NCBI GenBank assembly: GCA_016786705.1
Contig: JAEUVV010000008.1
Location: forward strand, 124,001 to 188,000
DNA: 64,000 bases
Source of the DNA: Taibaiella sp.
GTDB lineage: Bacteria; Bacteroidota; Bacteroidia; Chitinophagales; Chitinophagaceae
Reading direction: 5' to 3'
The translations under genes were made by a program, and so were the position numbers. The notes beneath the pieces are model-generated. The model was not told the origin of the DNA. It did no database searches and saw only the letters and a list, made by a program, of their open reading frames with translations. Numbering within the stretch: position 1 is the first letter of the stretch; every line of letters starts with the position of its first letter. This document shows, piece after piece, positions 33,630 through 41,681 of the stretch.

Positions 33630-35303
33630 CTATTCGACCTCCAGCGTTTCCTCTAAAGATACAGGATCAGCTTCCTCCTGATACTCCAACCATTCTTTCT
33701 CCAATTTTTTATTGTTTTTCATTGCTTCTTCAATGGCCACACTTTCTCTGTACTGTTTAGCCTCGGCTGCCATAGTCCATTTGGCTTCAATCCCGAGCTG
33801 TTCCACTGCATATTTAATATTCAGCAAGCCGATTTTGAAAAACTCCTTACGAGGATTGATCTTATTTAATTGTAGTTTCAGAAACTTCCTATGCAATTCC
33901 CTTTCCAATTGAGGTGCATTCTCACTATAGATCATTGCGTGCACATCAAACTCGAAAGGTACACTCGCATCGCCAAGTTCTCTAACCCTGTCAAGCGGCT
34001 CCAAACGTCTTGTCATACCGATCTTAAACACATCTTCTCCAAAAGACCCAACATTTGATATAATATATACATTGCCTGCTTTCGTTTGTTGCGCCATAGA
34101 TATGGCTCGTTGATTTTTCTCTTCTGCTACGAGCAGTCTAGACTCCAATTCGCTCAACCTTTCCATTTGTGCGGCACGTTCAGCTTCACTCGCCTTAGAC
34201 ACTTCTTTTTGCGCTTTTTCAATTAGTTTCTTAAGCAGTTGTTCTTCTTTCTCAGCATCCCTAATAGCCTTTTCATATTCTCTTCTCGCCTTCTCCTCTT
34301 CTCTAATCTGTTCTCTGATTATTCGCTGCTCTTCTTTTTCCTGCCATTTTAGTTCCTGGACAATGACTGCCCAATGCAATTCTTCAATTCTTGATTGAAG
34401 ATACTCTTCAAGGATTCTGGCATCCCGGAAAGCCTTGCCATTGTTATTAACGAGATAAAATGAATCCTGGATTTTTTGCTCCAATATACCGAAGTTATCT
34501 TTTTTGACTTTAGACAGAATAGAATCGACTTTACCGTTGAATGCATCCAGTACAAAGTTGATTGCAGTTGTTCTGCGGATTTGTTCTACATATTCGCAAA
34601 CAGCTGCATTTCCAGTTAAGACAAGTGTATTGCTTCTTTCCCTTGCTGTTTTCAGATTTCTGCCCGCCTCTTCATGCCCAAACTCTTCGGCCAAGTCATC
34701 AATAAGACTAAACGTAGGTTTTAAATATTCGTCACCATAGCCCTTTATTGTGTTCTTCATGGCAATAACGATGCGCTCATATTCTTCTGCATTTTTCATT
34801 GCGGTATATGCACTGCCAGCAATTTCTTCTGCTTTTAATTCCGCATCATTTATAATCTTAGAAGAATGGTCAAATGCTTTTGTAAGTTCAGATTGGGCAT
34901 TGTCTAAAATATTCTGGGCTTTTATTTGAGCATTAGATAAAGTATCTTTTGCTTTGTTTTTTGACTCGTTGATTTCTATCGCTGCTTGTCGCTTCTCCTC
35001 ATTTGTCTGTCTTGCTAATCCTTCAGATATATTTTTTGCCTGAGCTATTATTATAGCTGCGTCTTCTTTGGCTTTTTGTCTAATATTATCTATTTCCTTT
35101 TCAACGTCAATAATTGCTTCATATTTTATCAAGTCATCTACCTTTTTGCTTAAGCGATGATTGGTTTCATATAGTCGAGCGTTATCGTTTTTTTCATTAA
35201 TGTGGTTCTTTCTTTCTATTTCATTTTCGTTCTTAAGGCTTTTTAGTTTTACGAGAAGCCATATAATGACAAGAATTGAAATTGCAAATAATCCGTTACC
35301 CAT
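33630..35303 (-). CDS. membrane-anchored DUF4041 / GIY-YIG nuclease, SNIPE-like
   Basis: 557 aa. An N-terminal transmembrane helix (about 4-20, LFAISILVIIWLLVKL) precedes a long Ala/Lys/Glu coiled coil (about 21-175) and a helical region matching DUF4041 (about 180-330, with YLKPTFSLIDDLAEEFG). A second charged coiled coil follows, and then a T5orf172/Mug113-type GIY-YIG nuclease from about 410: GNVYIISN (Y413), FKIGMTRR, DRVRELG (Arg) and ERELHRKF (catalytic Glu). This is the architecture reported for SNIPE, a membrane-associated nuclease that cuts incoming phage DNA. The defence role here is inferred. AT-rich; first gene on the 3' side of tRNA-His. Confidence 0.82.
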   Translation of the reverse strand: MGNGLFAISILVIIWLLVKLKSLKNENEIERKNHINEKNDNARLYETNHRLSKKVDDLIKYEAIIDVEKEIDNIRQKAKEDAAIIIAQAKNISEGLARQTNEEKRQAAIEINESKNKAKDTLSNAQIKAQNILDNAQSELTKAFDHSSKIINDAELKAEEIAGSAYTAMKNAEEYERIVIAMKNTIKGYGDEYLKPTFSLIDDLAEEFGHEEAGRNLKTARERSNTLVLTGNAAVCEYVEQIRRTTAINFVLDAFNGKVDSILSKVKKDNFGILEQKIQDSFYLVNNNGKAFRDARILEEYLQSRIEELHWAVIVQELKWQEKEEQRIIREQIREEEKARREYEKAIRDAEKEEQLLKKLIEKAQKEVSKASEAERAAQMERLSELESRLLVAEEKNQRAISMAQQTKAGNVYIISNVGSFGEDVFKIGMTRRLEPLDRVRELGDASVPFEFDVHAMIYSENAPQLERELHRKFLKLQLNKINPRKEFFKIGLLNIKYAVEQLGIEAKWTMAAEAKQYRESVAIEEAMKNNKKLEKEWLEYQEEADPVSLEETLEVE

Positions 35304-35325
35304 GTTATAAATTTTAAATTATTTC

Positions 35326-35357
35326 GCAATATAATTTATTAGCTACTACTACACAAA
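35326..35357 (-). promoter_or_regulatory. promoter of the SNIPE-like gene
   Basis: Minus strand: ATTATTTGTG (TTTG at 35357-35354), 20 bp, then TATATTGC (35333-35326), 23 bp before the ATG. The sequence and spacing match the promoter of the OLD-like gene. Confidence 0.55.
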
Positions 35358-35413
35358 TAATAAAGGGATGCTATTGATATTAAAAACTGTATTTGGAGTG
35401 CTACAGCGCACAA

Positions 35414-35445
35414 AAAAGCCGCTTAAATTGCTTTAAGCGGCTTTT
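35414..35445 (-). terminator. terminator of tRNA-His
   Basis: AAAAGCCGCTTAAA (35414-35427) pairs with TTTAAGCGGCTTTT (35432-35445), a 14-bp perfect stem. Confidence 0.88.
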
Positions 35446-35453
35446 CATCTCTG

Positions 35454-35528
35454 GGAGGCTAAGGGGTCTCGAACCCCCGACCTTCGGAACCACAATCCGA
35501 CGCTCTAACCTACTGAGCTATAGCCTCC
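35454..35528 (-). tRNA. tRNA-His (GTG)
   Basis: 75 nt including the characteristic extra G-1. Acceptor GAGGCTA pairs with TAGCCTC, and C73 faces G-1. The anticodon GTG lies in the loop after CGGAT, and the T-arm is GGGTTCGAGACCCC. CCA is not encoded. The defence-type genes lie immediately 3' of it. Confidence 0.95.
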
Positions 35529-35543
35529 GTGTCGATTGGATTG

Positions 35544-35551
35544 CAAAGATA
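35544..35551 (-). promoter_or_regulatory. promoter -7 of tRNA-His (TATCTTTG)
   Basis: TATCTTTG on the minus strand with a TTTG -33 element exactly 19 bp upstream (CAAA at 35571-35574 on the plus strand). Confidence 0.8.
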
Positions 35552-35592
35552 AGCGAATAATTTTTTCCGCCAAATATTTTTTTATCAATTTC

Positions 35593-36501
35593 TTAAACCC
35601 GGACTTCCATTCCCTCGAAACTCGCTACGGTATTGGGAAAGACGCGTTTCGCCTCGGCTTCAAACGCCTCTATTTCCTTATACCGGCTCGAATAATGCCC
35701 CAGCATTAAACGCTTCGCCCCGGATGCCTGAGCCAGTTCCGCAGCCTGCACCGCGGTAGAATGGTATCTTAATATAGCCAGATCCGCATCCGCATCCAGG
35801 TAAGTGGATTCATGGTAAATCAAATCTGCCGCCGCTACATCTTCCACGAAGGATAAGGTGTGACGGGTATCGGCACAATAAGCATATACTTTGTCCTCCA
35901 GGCCCGGCAGGGTAACCCATTCGTTCTGCACGATGGTACCGTCTTTCTGCTCGTAATCTTCACCGGCCTGTAAGCGCTTGTAAAAGTATTGTGGTATTTC
36001 ATACTGCCTGCAGGCTTCGAGATCCAGTTTACGGGCTTTGGCTTTTTCTGTAATTACAAATCCATGTGTGGCGATCCGGTGGTCTACCGGGAAGCAAGTG
36101 ATCCGGCATACCGCATCCTCTACCAGCACCCGGCGCTCCCCGCTATCGGCTATGGTATGAAAATGCAGCTCATAAGGCAGCTGGGCCGAACTCGCGTCCA
36201 GCTGGGCCTGTATAATAGCCGGCAACAGTTCGGGGCAATAAATATGTAAAGGATCCGTTCTGCCTAATAGCCCGAAGCTATTAATAAGCCCGATGAGGCC
36301 GAAGTAGTGGTCGCCATGCAGGTGAGAAATAAGGATATAGCGTATTTTACTCCGCTTGATCCCATACTTTATCATTTGCATCTGGGTACCCTCCCCGCAG
36401 TCTATAAGGAGTAAGAAGTCCTTAATCTCTGCAATCTGGGCGCTCGGGTTGCGGCCATGCGCCGGGATTGCAGAGTTATTTCCAAGAATAGTGATTTTCA
36501 A
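35593..36501 (-). CDS. rnz: ribonuclease Z
   Basis: 302 aa, a beta-CASP-less metallo-beta-lactamase fold endonuclease that trims tRNA 3' trailers, relevant here because no tRNA in the window encodes CCA. Zn ligands are seen in SHLHGDH (H60, H62, D64, H65), with the N-terminal LGNNSAIP and a C-terminal LGHYSSRY. The start is TTG at 36501, in the same place as the usual Met of the family (MKITILG); no in-frame ATG fits. It follows the STAS gene by 11 bp and is co-transcribed with it. Confidence 0.94.
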   Translation of the reverse strand: MKITILGNNSAIPAHGRNPSAQIAEIKDFLLLIDCGEGTQMQMIKYGIKRSKIRYILISHLHGDHYFGLIGLINSFGLLGRTDPLHIYCPELLPAIIQAQLDASSAQLPYELHFHTIADSGERRVLVEDAVCRITCFPVDHRIATHGFVITEKAKARKLDLEACRQYEIPQYFYKRLQAGEDYEQKDGTIVQNEWVTLPGLEDKVYAYCADTRHTLSFVEDVAAADLIYHESTYLDADADLAILRYHSTAVQAAELAQASGAKRLMLGHYSSRYKEIEAFEAEAKRVFPNTVASFEGMEVRV

Positions 36502-36512
36502 GACTTCGAAGA

Positions 36513-36893
36513 TTACATTTCGTTCAACAATCCACGCGCCATCTTCTTGTCATTATTCACCAAAGCGATCGCCTCTTCCATACTGTTAGCCAGTTGAAGG
36601 CTTAAGTGAAGACGCTCCTGCTTGATTTTTTGCAAGACAAGTTCTTGAACATTGGTAAACACCAGATTTCCCTCTGCCGCTTCAACAGCTTCCTGTATAC
36701 ACAATAGAGGATGTACACTTTCATTAACCATTTGATGAACAGCTCCGAGATCAATAATGAAACTTTGATGTGCGTTGGCTTCCAATCCCTCTTTAATCTT
36801 GGCAAACAATGCCTCAGCAAATTCCTTATCCATTAAATCAACATCCGGCGCTATTATGGTATAAGTCGGCTCTAATTCAATCGCAAATTTCAT
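36513..36893 (-). CDS. STAS-domain protein (anti-sigma-factor-antagonist-like)
   Basis: 126 aa with an alpha/beta STAS-like fold: FAIELEPTYTIIAPD strand, helix FAEALFAKIKEGL, SFIIDLGAVHQM strand, then a helix with Ser in NESVHPLL at the usual phosphorylation site. No kinase or phosphatase partner is adjacent. It is the first gene of the rnz unit, an arrangement I recall from related genomes. Function inferred from fold only. Confidence 0.65.
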   Translation of the reverse strand: MKFAIELEPTYTIIAPDVDLMDKEFAEALFAKIKEGLEANAHQSFIIDLGAVHQMVNESVHPLLCIQEAVEAAEGNLVFTNVQELVLQKIKQERLHLSLQLANSMEEAIALVNNDKKMARGLLNEM

Positions 36894-37012
36894 GTCTGTT
36901 CAGTTTAAGGTTCAAAATGGTCAGCTGAATCTGTTTATAAATCCCCTGTAACCAGGAACTAAAGCTTCATCAGCGTAATTATCTATATAGACGTAAAAAT
37001 AACCAATAAGGT

Positions 37013-37996
37013 TTATTGTTTTACAAATTTTATTGCTCTTTTAGTATTGCCATATTTTAAAATACAATAATATACTCCGGCTGGCAAACCTGAAACGCCA
37101 ATAGCAGCGCCACTTCCCGCATTTCCTTGTAAAATGGTCTTTCCACTAATATTAACTATTTGATAGTAAAATGTATGTATCCTGTCTATACTAATTACGA
37201 TATTATTAGTTGCAGGGTTTGGCCTTAACGAAATATTATCTATTGCTTCAGGTGTAGTTATATTAGTGCCCGTAGCATTCAATACGGCTACACCCGTCAG
37301 GTCAAAGCCCCCGGAAGCAAACGCCGTAGCATATGGATCATTGATCATACGGCCGTCCGCATCCTTGCTGCCAATTGCCGGATCAAGACTACCAATAACA
37401 TCCACGATGCGTACATGCGTGATATTGTCAACATCAACCGCGGCGCTGTCCCGCAAGGCTTCCAGATCAAAAGGTGTACCGTAACCATGAATATAGCGAC
37501 CGGCAAGGTTGACATAATCCTGGCCTTTCGCATAGGTAAAATTATCTATCTGCGCCGTATCCTGCCCGTTATAGTAAGCCGGGAAACGTACATAGTTCAC
37601 CCCGTCTGAGCTCACTTCTACAAAGGCGAGCTCGAGGAAAGCCCTGCCGCTATCTACAGGATCCAGGAACCCGTTCTCGAAAACCGCGAAATCCGGTCCG
37701 TCCACATTATGGATGGGCTCCGCGAAAGTCAGTACGGCCACCCCGCTATCTCCCAGGCTCACGATATTTGTTGAGGTAGGAGATAAAGGACCGGTAGCAT
37801 TCTGGTCGGCACCGGCAGAGGCGTAGCCCTGGGCTTTATCGGCAATATCCAGCCAGCCTCTCTCCACAACACAGGTTGCCGCCCATTGAGAGATCCGGGT
37901 ATCATCGAATTTTATGGCCGCGGCATCGAGGTTATGTTGAGCAGTAGCAGAGTAAGCAACAGGAAGCGCCAAAAGTGTGCACAGTATTTTATACAT
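37013..37996 (-). CDS. T9SS-exported surface protein with C-terminal sorting domain
   Basis: About 327 aa. A Sec signal (LLALPVAYSATAQ) precedes a beta-rich domain containing DGPDFAVFENGF and AFLELAFVEVSSDG, a motif set seen in Bacteroidota surface proteins, some next to B12 or metal transport loci. The last 70 residues are a type A T9SS sorting domain (RPNPATNNIVISI, GLPAGVYYCILK, IKFVKQ). ATG 37996 was preferred over a TTG one codon upstream. It begins 8 bp after the MATE gene stop, so it is likely co-transcribed. Secreted to the cell surface; ligand unknown. Confidence 0.75.
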   Translation of the reverse strand: MYKILCTLLALPVAYSATAQHNLDAAAIKFDDTRISQWAATCVVERGWLDIADKAQGYASAGADQNATGPLSPTSTNIVSLGDSGVAVLTFAEPIHNVDGPDFAVFENGFLDPVDSGRAFLELAFVEVSSDGVNYVRFPAYYNGQDTAQIDNFTYAKGQDYVNLAGRYIHGYGTPFDLEALRDSAAVDVDNITHVRIVDVIGSLDPAIGSKDADGRMINDPYATAFASGGFDLTGVAVLNATGTNITTPEAIDNISLRPNPATNNIVISIDRIHTFYYQIVNISGKTILQGNAGSGAAIGVSGLPAGVYYCILKYGNTKRAIKFVKQ

Positions 37997-38004
37997 CAAT
38001 AAAT

Positions 38005-39357
38005 TTATTTGAGTTTATTAAAAAATCTTTTCGTCAAAGATAAAGACGAAAAAGTTAAACCGATAATGAAACCTAACCAGATACCGGAAGCTTTCAGATC
38101 AAAAGCTACGGCCAGCCAGTAACCCAAAGGTAATCCCAATACCCAGTAAGCTACAAAAATAAGCAGTGTCGGTGCTTTCACATCTTTGATCCCTCTTAAA
38201 ATACCGGCGCTTACAGCCTGGGTAGCATCGGAGATCTGGAACAAGCCCGCCAACAACAATAAAGAAGAGGCCAGGCCGATCACCGCGCTGTTCCCGGTAC
38301 CGGAGCCGTCATCTTCCAGGAACAGCAAGGGCAAGGTTCCTTTTAAGACGATAAAGAATAAAGCACAAAAGACCCCATAGCCCAAAGACATCAATAAGGT
38401 ACTCTTACCGATATTCCCTATCTTGATTTTATCTCCCCGGCCAAAGGCATTACTGGTCCTGATTGAACCGGCCTGGCTCAATCCCATGGACACCATAAAG
38501 GTGAAAGAAGCGCATTGCAAAGCGATCTGGTGCGCAGCCAGCTGCATAGCGCCGAAACTACCTACAATGATCGCAGAAACCGCGAATACCCCGGCTTCCA
38601 TCCCTACCTGCAAACTGCTGGGAACACCAATGTTCAGCAGCTCTTTAATACTTTTCTTTTTCAAATGCCATTGCTCTTTGCGCAAAGACATGTAAGGCCG
38701 GTAGATGCGGTGGGTAAAAATAATATAGGCCAGGATCAGGAAGATCACCGTCCTCGTGATTAAAGTACCATAGGCCGCGCCCACCATTTCCAGCCTGGGG
38801 AAGCCCCAGTTACCGAATATGATCAGCCAGTTGATAAAAACGTTAAGCGGCAAAGACAATACCGATAAGATCATCGCTGTGCGTGTATATTCCAGGCCAT
38901 CGGTAAACTGCTTTAAGGTCATGAAGAGCAACATAGGTATAATGGAAATACCCATTACCCTTAAAAAGGGTTGTGCTAACCGGGCCACTTCTTCGTCCTG
39001 GCCTAGATGAAACAGGATATCCTGCCCGAGCTCCAGGCTGCCCGAGATCAATAATGCCGCCGCCGCACACAGCCAGAATCCATTATAAAAATAATGCGCT
39101 ATAGCGCCATCATCTCCTTTCCCTTTGGCCATGGAAACCAGTTGAGATACGGACATCGTGATGCCGATGCCCAATACGAAAGGAATATTGATCACACTTA
39201 ATGCCAGTGCGGCAGCAGCTACCTGCTTGTAGCTATCGCCACCCAATGCGCCGATCATTGCTGTATCTATGATATGCAACAGCATCTGCGCCAATTCGCC
39301 AAAGATCAATGGCAAGGCTAGTTTTATAGTCTTCCCGGACTCAATTTTAAGAGACAT
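38005..39357 (-). CDS. MATE family efflux transporter
   Basis: 450 aa, about 12 transmembrane helices in two homologous halves (LALPLIFGELAQMLLHIIDTAMIG opening, second-half GVPSSLQVGMEAGVFAVSAI). Typical NorM-like multidrug/toxic-compound extrusion protein, cation- or proton-driven. Its pairing with a T9SS surface protein gene 8 bp downstream is unusual. The upstream terminator at 39402-39435 separates it from the DHS-like gene. Confidence 0.9.
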   Translation of the reverse strand: MSLKIESGKTIKLALPLIFGELAQMLLHIIDTAMIGALGGDSYKQVAAAALALSVINIPFVLGIGITMSVSQLVSMAKGKGDDGAIAHYFYNGFWLCAAAALLISGSLELGQDILFHLGQDEEVARLAQPFLRVMGISIIPMLLFMTLKQFTDGLEYTRTAMILSVLSLPLNVFINWLIIFGNWGFPRLEMVGAAYGTLITRTVIFLILAYIIFTHRIYRPYMSLRKEQWHLKKKSIKELLNIGVPSSLQVGMEAGVFAVSAIIVGSFGAMQLAAHQIALQCASFTFMVSMGLSQAGSIRTSNAFGRGDKIKIGNIGKSTLLMSLGYGVFCALFFIVLKGTLPLLFLEDDGSGTGNSAVIGLASSLLLLAGLFQISDATQAVSAGILRGIKDVKAPTLLIFVAYWVLGLPLGYWLAVAFDLKASGIWLGFIIGLTFSSLSLTKRFFNKLK

Positions 39358-39401
39358 AAAATTAGGTTCATTTAATTATTTTAATATTCCGGCCACAACA
39401 A

Positions 39402-39435
39402 AAAAGGTTATACGATATTACCCGTATAACCTTTT
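39402..39435 (-). terminator. terminator of the DHS-like gene
   Basis: AAAAGGTTATACG (39402-39414) pairs with CGTATAACCTTTT (39423-39435), a 13-bp perfect stem. Confidence 0.88.
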
Positions 39436-39465
39436 CTGTATGCTGCCCAGGCACACTACTTTTTA

Positions 39466-40440
39466 TTAGAGGCCTAAGATATAAGAGAAAATTAAGGGTG
39501 CTACTATCGTGGCATCGCTTTCTACAATATATTTCGGGGTATTAATATCTAACTTACCCCAGGTAATTTTTTCATTAGGTACTGCACCCGAATAGGAACC
39601 GTACGAAGTGGTAGAATCGGAGATCTGGCAGAAATAAGACCAGAAAGGCACATCATGCCACTCCAGGTCCTGGTACATCATAGGCACCACACAGATCGGG
39701 AAATCGCCCGCGATACCACCACCGATCTGGAAGAACCCGACGCCTTTACCGCCGGAATTAGCACGGTACCACTCTGTGAGGTAGATCATATAATCAATAC
39801 CGCCTTTCACGGTGCTTACTTTCAATTCACCTTTAATACAGTAGCTGGCAAAGATATTACCGGTCGTGCTGTCTTCCCATCCCGGGCAAACGATAGGCAG
39901 GTTCTTTTCCGCAGCAGCAACGATCCAGGAATCCTTAGGATCGATCTCGTAGTATTGCTCCAACACACCACTATTCACTACCTGGTATAAAAACTCGTGC
40001 GGGAAATAGCGCTCGCCTTTAGCTTCGGCATCTTTCCATACTTTTTCCAGGTGTGCCTGTAAACGACGGAAGGCTTCTTCTTCCGGGATACAGGTATCGG
40101 TTACGCGGTTGTAATGGTTTTCCAGCAGGTCCCATTCATCCTGTGGTGTCAGATCGCGGTAGTTAGGCACCCGCTTGTAATGAGAGTGCGCTACCAGGTT
40201 CATCACATCTTCCTCCAGGTTCGCACCGGTACAGGAGATGATCGCCACTTTATCCTGGCGGATCATTTCTGCAAGAGAAATACCCAATTCGGCCGTACTC
40301 ATGGCACCTGCCAGGGAGATCAGCATTTTACCGCCTTCGTTCAGGTGTGCTTCGTAGCCTTTCGCTGCATCTACTAAAGCGGCTGCGTTAAAATGTCTGT
40401 AGTGATGCTCAATAAATTGGGAGATGGGACCTTTGCTCAT
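39466..40440 (-). CDS. deoxyhypusine-synthase family protein
   Basis: 324 aa. It matches the deoxyhypusine synthase fold: NAD-binding ISLAGAMSTAELG, SCTGANLEEDVMNL, GGIAGDFPICVVP and the active-site WGKL with K296, equivalent to the lysine that forms the enzyme-aminobutyl intermediate in eukaryotic DHS. Bacteria lack eIF5A, so the acceptor must differ; family members have been linked to polyamine (homospermidine/spermidine-type) synthesis. The role here is inferred. Monocistronic, with a -7 box TAATTTTG on the minus strand at 40488-40495. Confidence 0.85.
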   Translation of the reverse strand: MSKGPISQFIEHHYRHFNAAALVDAAKGYEAHLNEGGKMLISLAGAMSTAELGISLAEMIRQDKVAIISCTGANLEEDVMNLVAHSHYKRVPNYRDLTPQDEWDLLENHYNRVTDTCIPEEEAFRRLQAHLEKVWKDAEAKGERYFPHEFLYQVVNSGVLEQYYEIDPKDSWIVAAAEKNLPIVCPGWEDSTTGNIFASYCIKGELKVSTVKGGIDYMIYLTEWYRANSGGKGVGFFQIGGGIAGDFPICVVPMMYQDLEWHDVPFWSYFCQISDSTTSYGSYSGAVPNEKITWGKLDINTPKYIVESDATIVAPLIFSYILGL

Positions 40441-40487
40441 TTTCTATATTCTTTATTTAATACTATGTTTTTTTTCGATTAACCCGG

Positions 40488-40495
40488 CAAAATTA
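40488..40495 (-). promoter_or_regulatory. -7 element TAATTTTG (minus strand) of the DHS-like gene
   Basis: A TAnnTTTG match 48 bp upstream of the ATG at 40440. Confidence 0.55.
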
Positions 40496-40641
40496 AGCCA
40501 AATAAATCAAATGCTATTTTACAAATGATAAATTCTCATTAATAAAAACAGCATGGACAAGATTGAATAAACTGCTTGCTGCGGCTATATTTATAAGCAA
40601 GGTTCTTTGTTTATTTTCCTTTTGGATTTCATTTAAAATGC

Positions 40642-40649
40642 TACTTTTG
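40642..40649 (+). promoter_or_regulatory. panB -7 element TACTTTTG
   Basis: A TAnnTTTG match 33 bp before the ATG at 40682. It makes the in-frame TTG at 40655 an unlikely start. Confidence 0.65.
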
Positions 40650-40681
40650 ACAGATTGTTGACACTAATAAAACATGTTTAT

Positions 40682-41497
40682 ATGTCTGTACACAGCGAAA
40701 TAAAAAGAGTAACCACGCATAGCCTGCTGAAGATGAAACAGAATGGCGAAAAGATATCGATGATCACCGCTTATGACTATGCTTTTTCGGGAATTTTTGA
40801 TGAAGCAGGTATAGATGTTATCCTGGTGGGCGACTCGGCCTCAAATACTATGATGGGCTACGAAACCACGCTACCGATCACTTTAGACCAGATGATCTTT
40901 ATGGCCGGCTCAGTAGTGCGCGGCGCGAAAAGGGCTTTTGTGGTATGTGACCTGCCTTTCGGTTCTTACCAGGGCGACAGCAAAGAGGCTTTAAAGTCTT
41001 CTATCCGTATTATGAAAGAAGCCGGCGCGCACGCGGTAAAACTCGAAGGGGGAAAAGAGATCTGTGAATCTATTTCCAGGATCGTTTCTTCCGGCATCCC
41101 GGTAATGGGGCACTTAGGATTAACCCCACAATCTATTTATAAATTCGGTACTTATACCGTTCGGGCCAAAGAAGAAGCGGAAGCGGAAGAATTAATTCAA
41201 AATGCCCATAGGGTACAGGAAGCCGGCGCTTTCGCGCTGGTATTGGAAAAGATCCCGGCCAGCTTAGGCAAACGCGTTTCGGAAGAACTGGATATCCCGG
41301 TGATCGGTATCGGCGCGGGCATGCATGTAGACGGCCAGGTGCTGGTGATGCATGATTTATTGGGTATTACAAAAGATTTCTCCCCACGCTTTTTAAGAAG
41401 GTATGCCAACCTGAGAGATGATATCCGCTCTGCCGCATCCCAGTATATCAGCGATGTACGCGGCAAAGATTTCCCTAACGAGAAAGAACAATACTAA
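40682..41497 (+). CDS. panB: 3-methyl-2-oxobutanoate hydroxymethyltransferase
   Basis: About 271 aa. First step of pantothenate synthesis, converting 2-oxoisovalerate to ketopantoate with methylene-THF in the cytoplasm. Motifs: MITAYDYAFSGIFDEAGIDVILVGDS (Mg-binding Asp), EGGKEI, GHLGLTPQS and IGIGAGMHVDGQVLV. Start set at ATG 40682 from the promoter position. panC and panD are not in the window. A palindromic element sits just after the stop codon. Confidence 0.95.
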   Translation: MSVHSEIKRVTTHSLLKMKQNGEKISMITAYDYAFSGIFDEAGIDVILVGDSASNTMMGYETTLPITLDQMIFMAGSVVRGAKRAFVVCDLPFGSYQGDSKEALKSSIRIMKEAGAHAVKLEGGKEICESISRIVSSGIPVMGHLGLTPQSIYKFGTYTVRAKEEAEAEELIQNAHRVQEAGAFALVLEKIPASLGKRVSEELDIPVIGIGAGMHVDGQVLVMHDLLGITKDFSPRFLRRYANLRDDIRSAASQYISDVRGKDFPNEKEQY

Positions 41498-41513
41498 TTC
41501 GATACAGTCATGG

Positions 41514-41654
41514 GGTGTCTAAAAAGCTAAAATCCTTGCCGCATTTCGACAAGTTCAATATGACAACAATTGAGCATCCGATTTGTCATCCAGAGCCGGG
41601 TCGAAGGATCGAGGGAACTCTATAGGGGCAAATTTAGTTACCTTTTTAGACACT
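41514..41654. mobile_element. MITE-like palindromic element, copy B
   Basis: About 141 bp with ends GGTGTCTAAAAAG (41514-41526) and CTTTTTAGACAC (41642-41653), a nearly perfect 12-bp inverted repeat. Inside are two REP-like words in opposite orientation: GCATTTCGACAAGTTCAATATGAC and GTCATCCAGAGCCGGGTCGAAGGAT. Non-coding, between panB and the YggS gene. Confidence 0.65.
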
Positions 41655-41681
41655 GCCGCGACTTAAAATATTACAATACAC

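Noticed and set aside
35454..35475. tRNA-His 3' end as an integration site for the defence cassette
   Set aside because: I looked for a second copy of the tRNA 3' segment at the far end (31518-31729) and around 33.4-33.6 kb and found none; no integrase gene is present. Only proximity to the tRNA is claimed.
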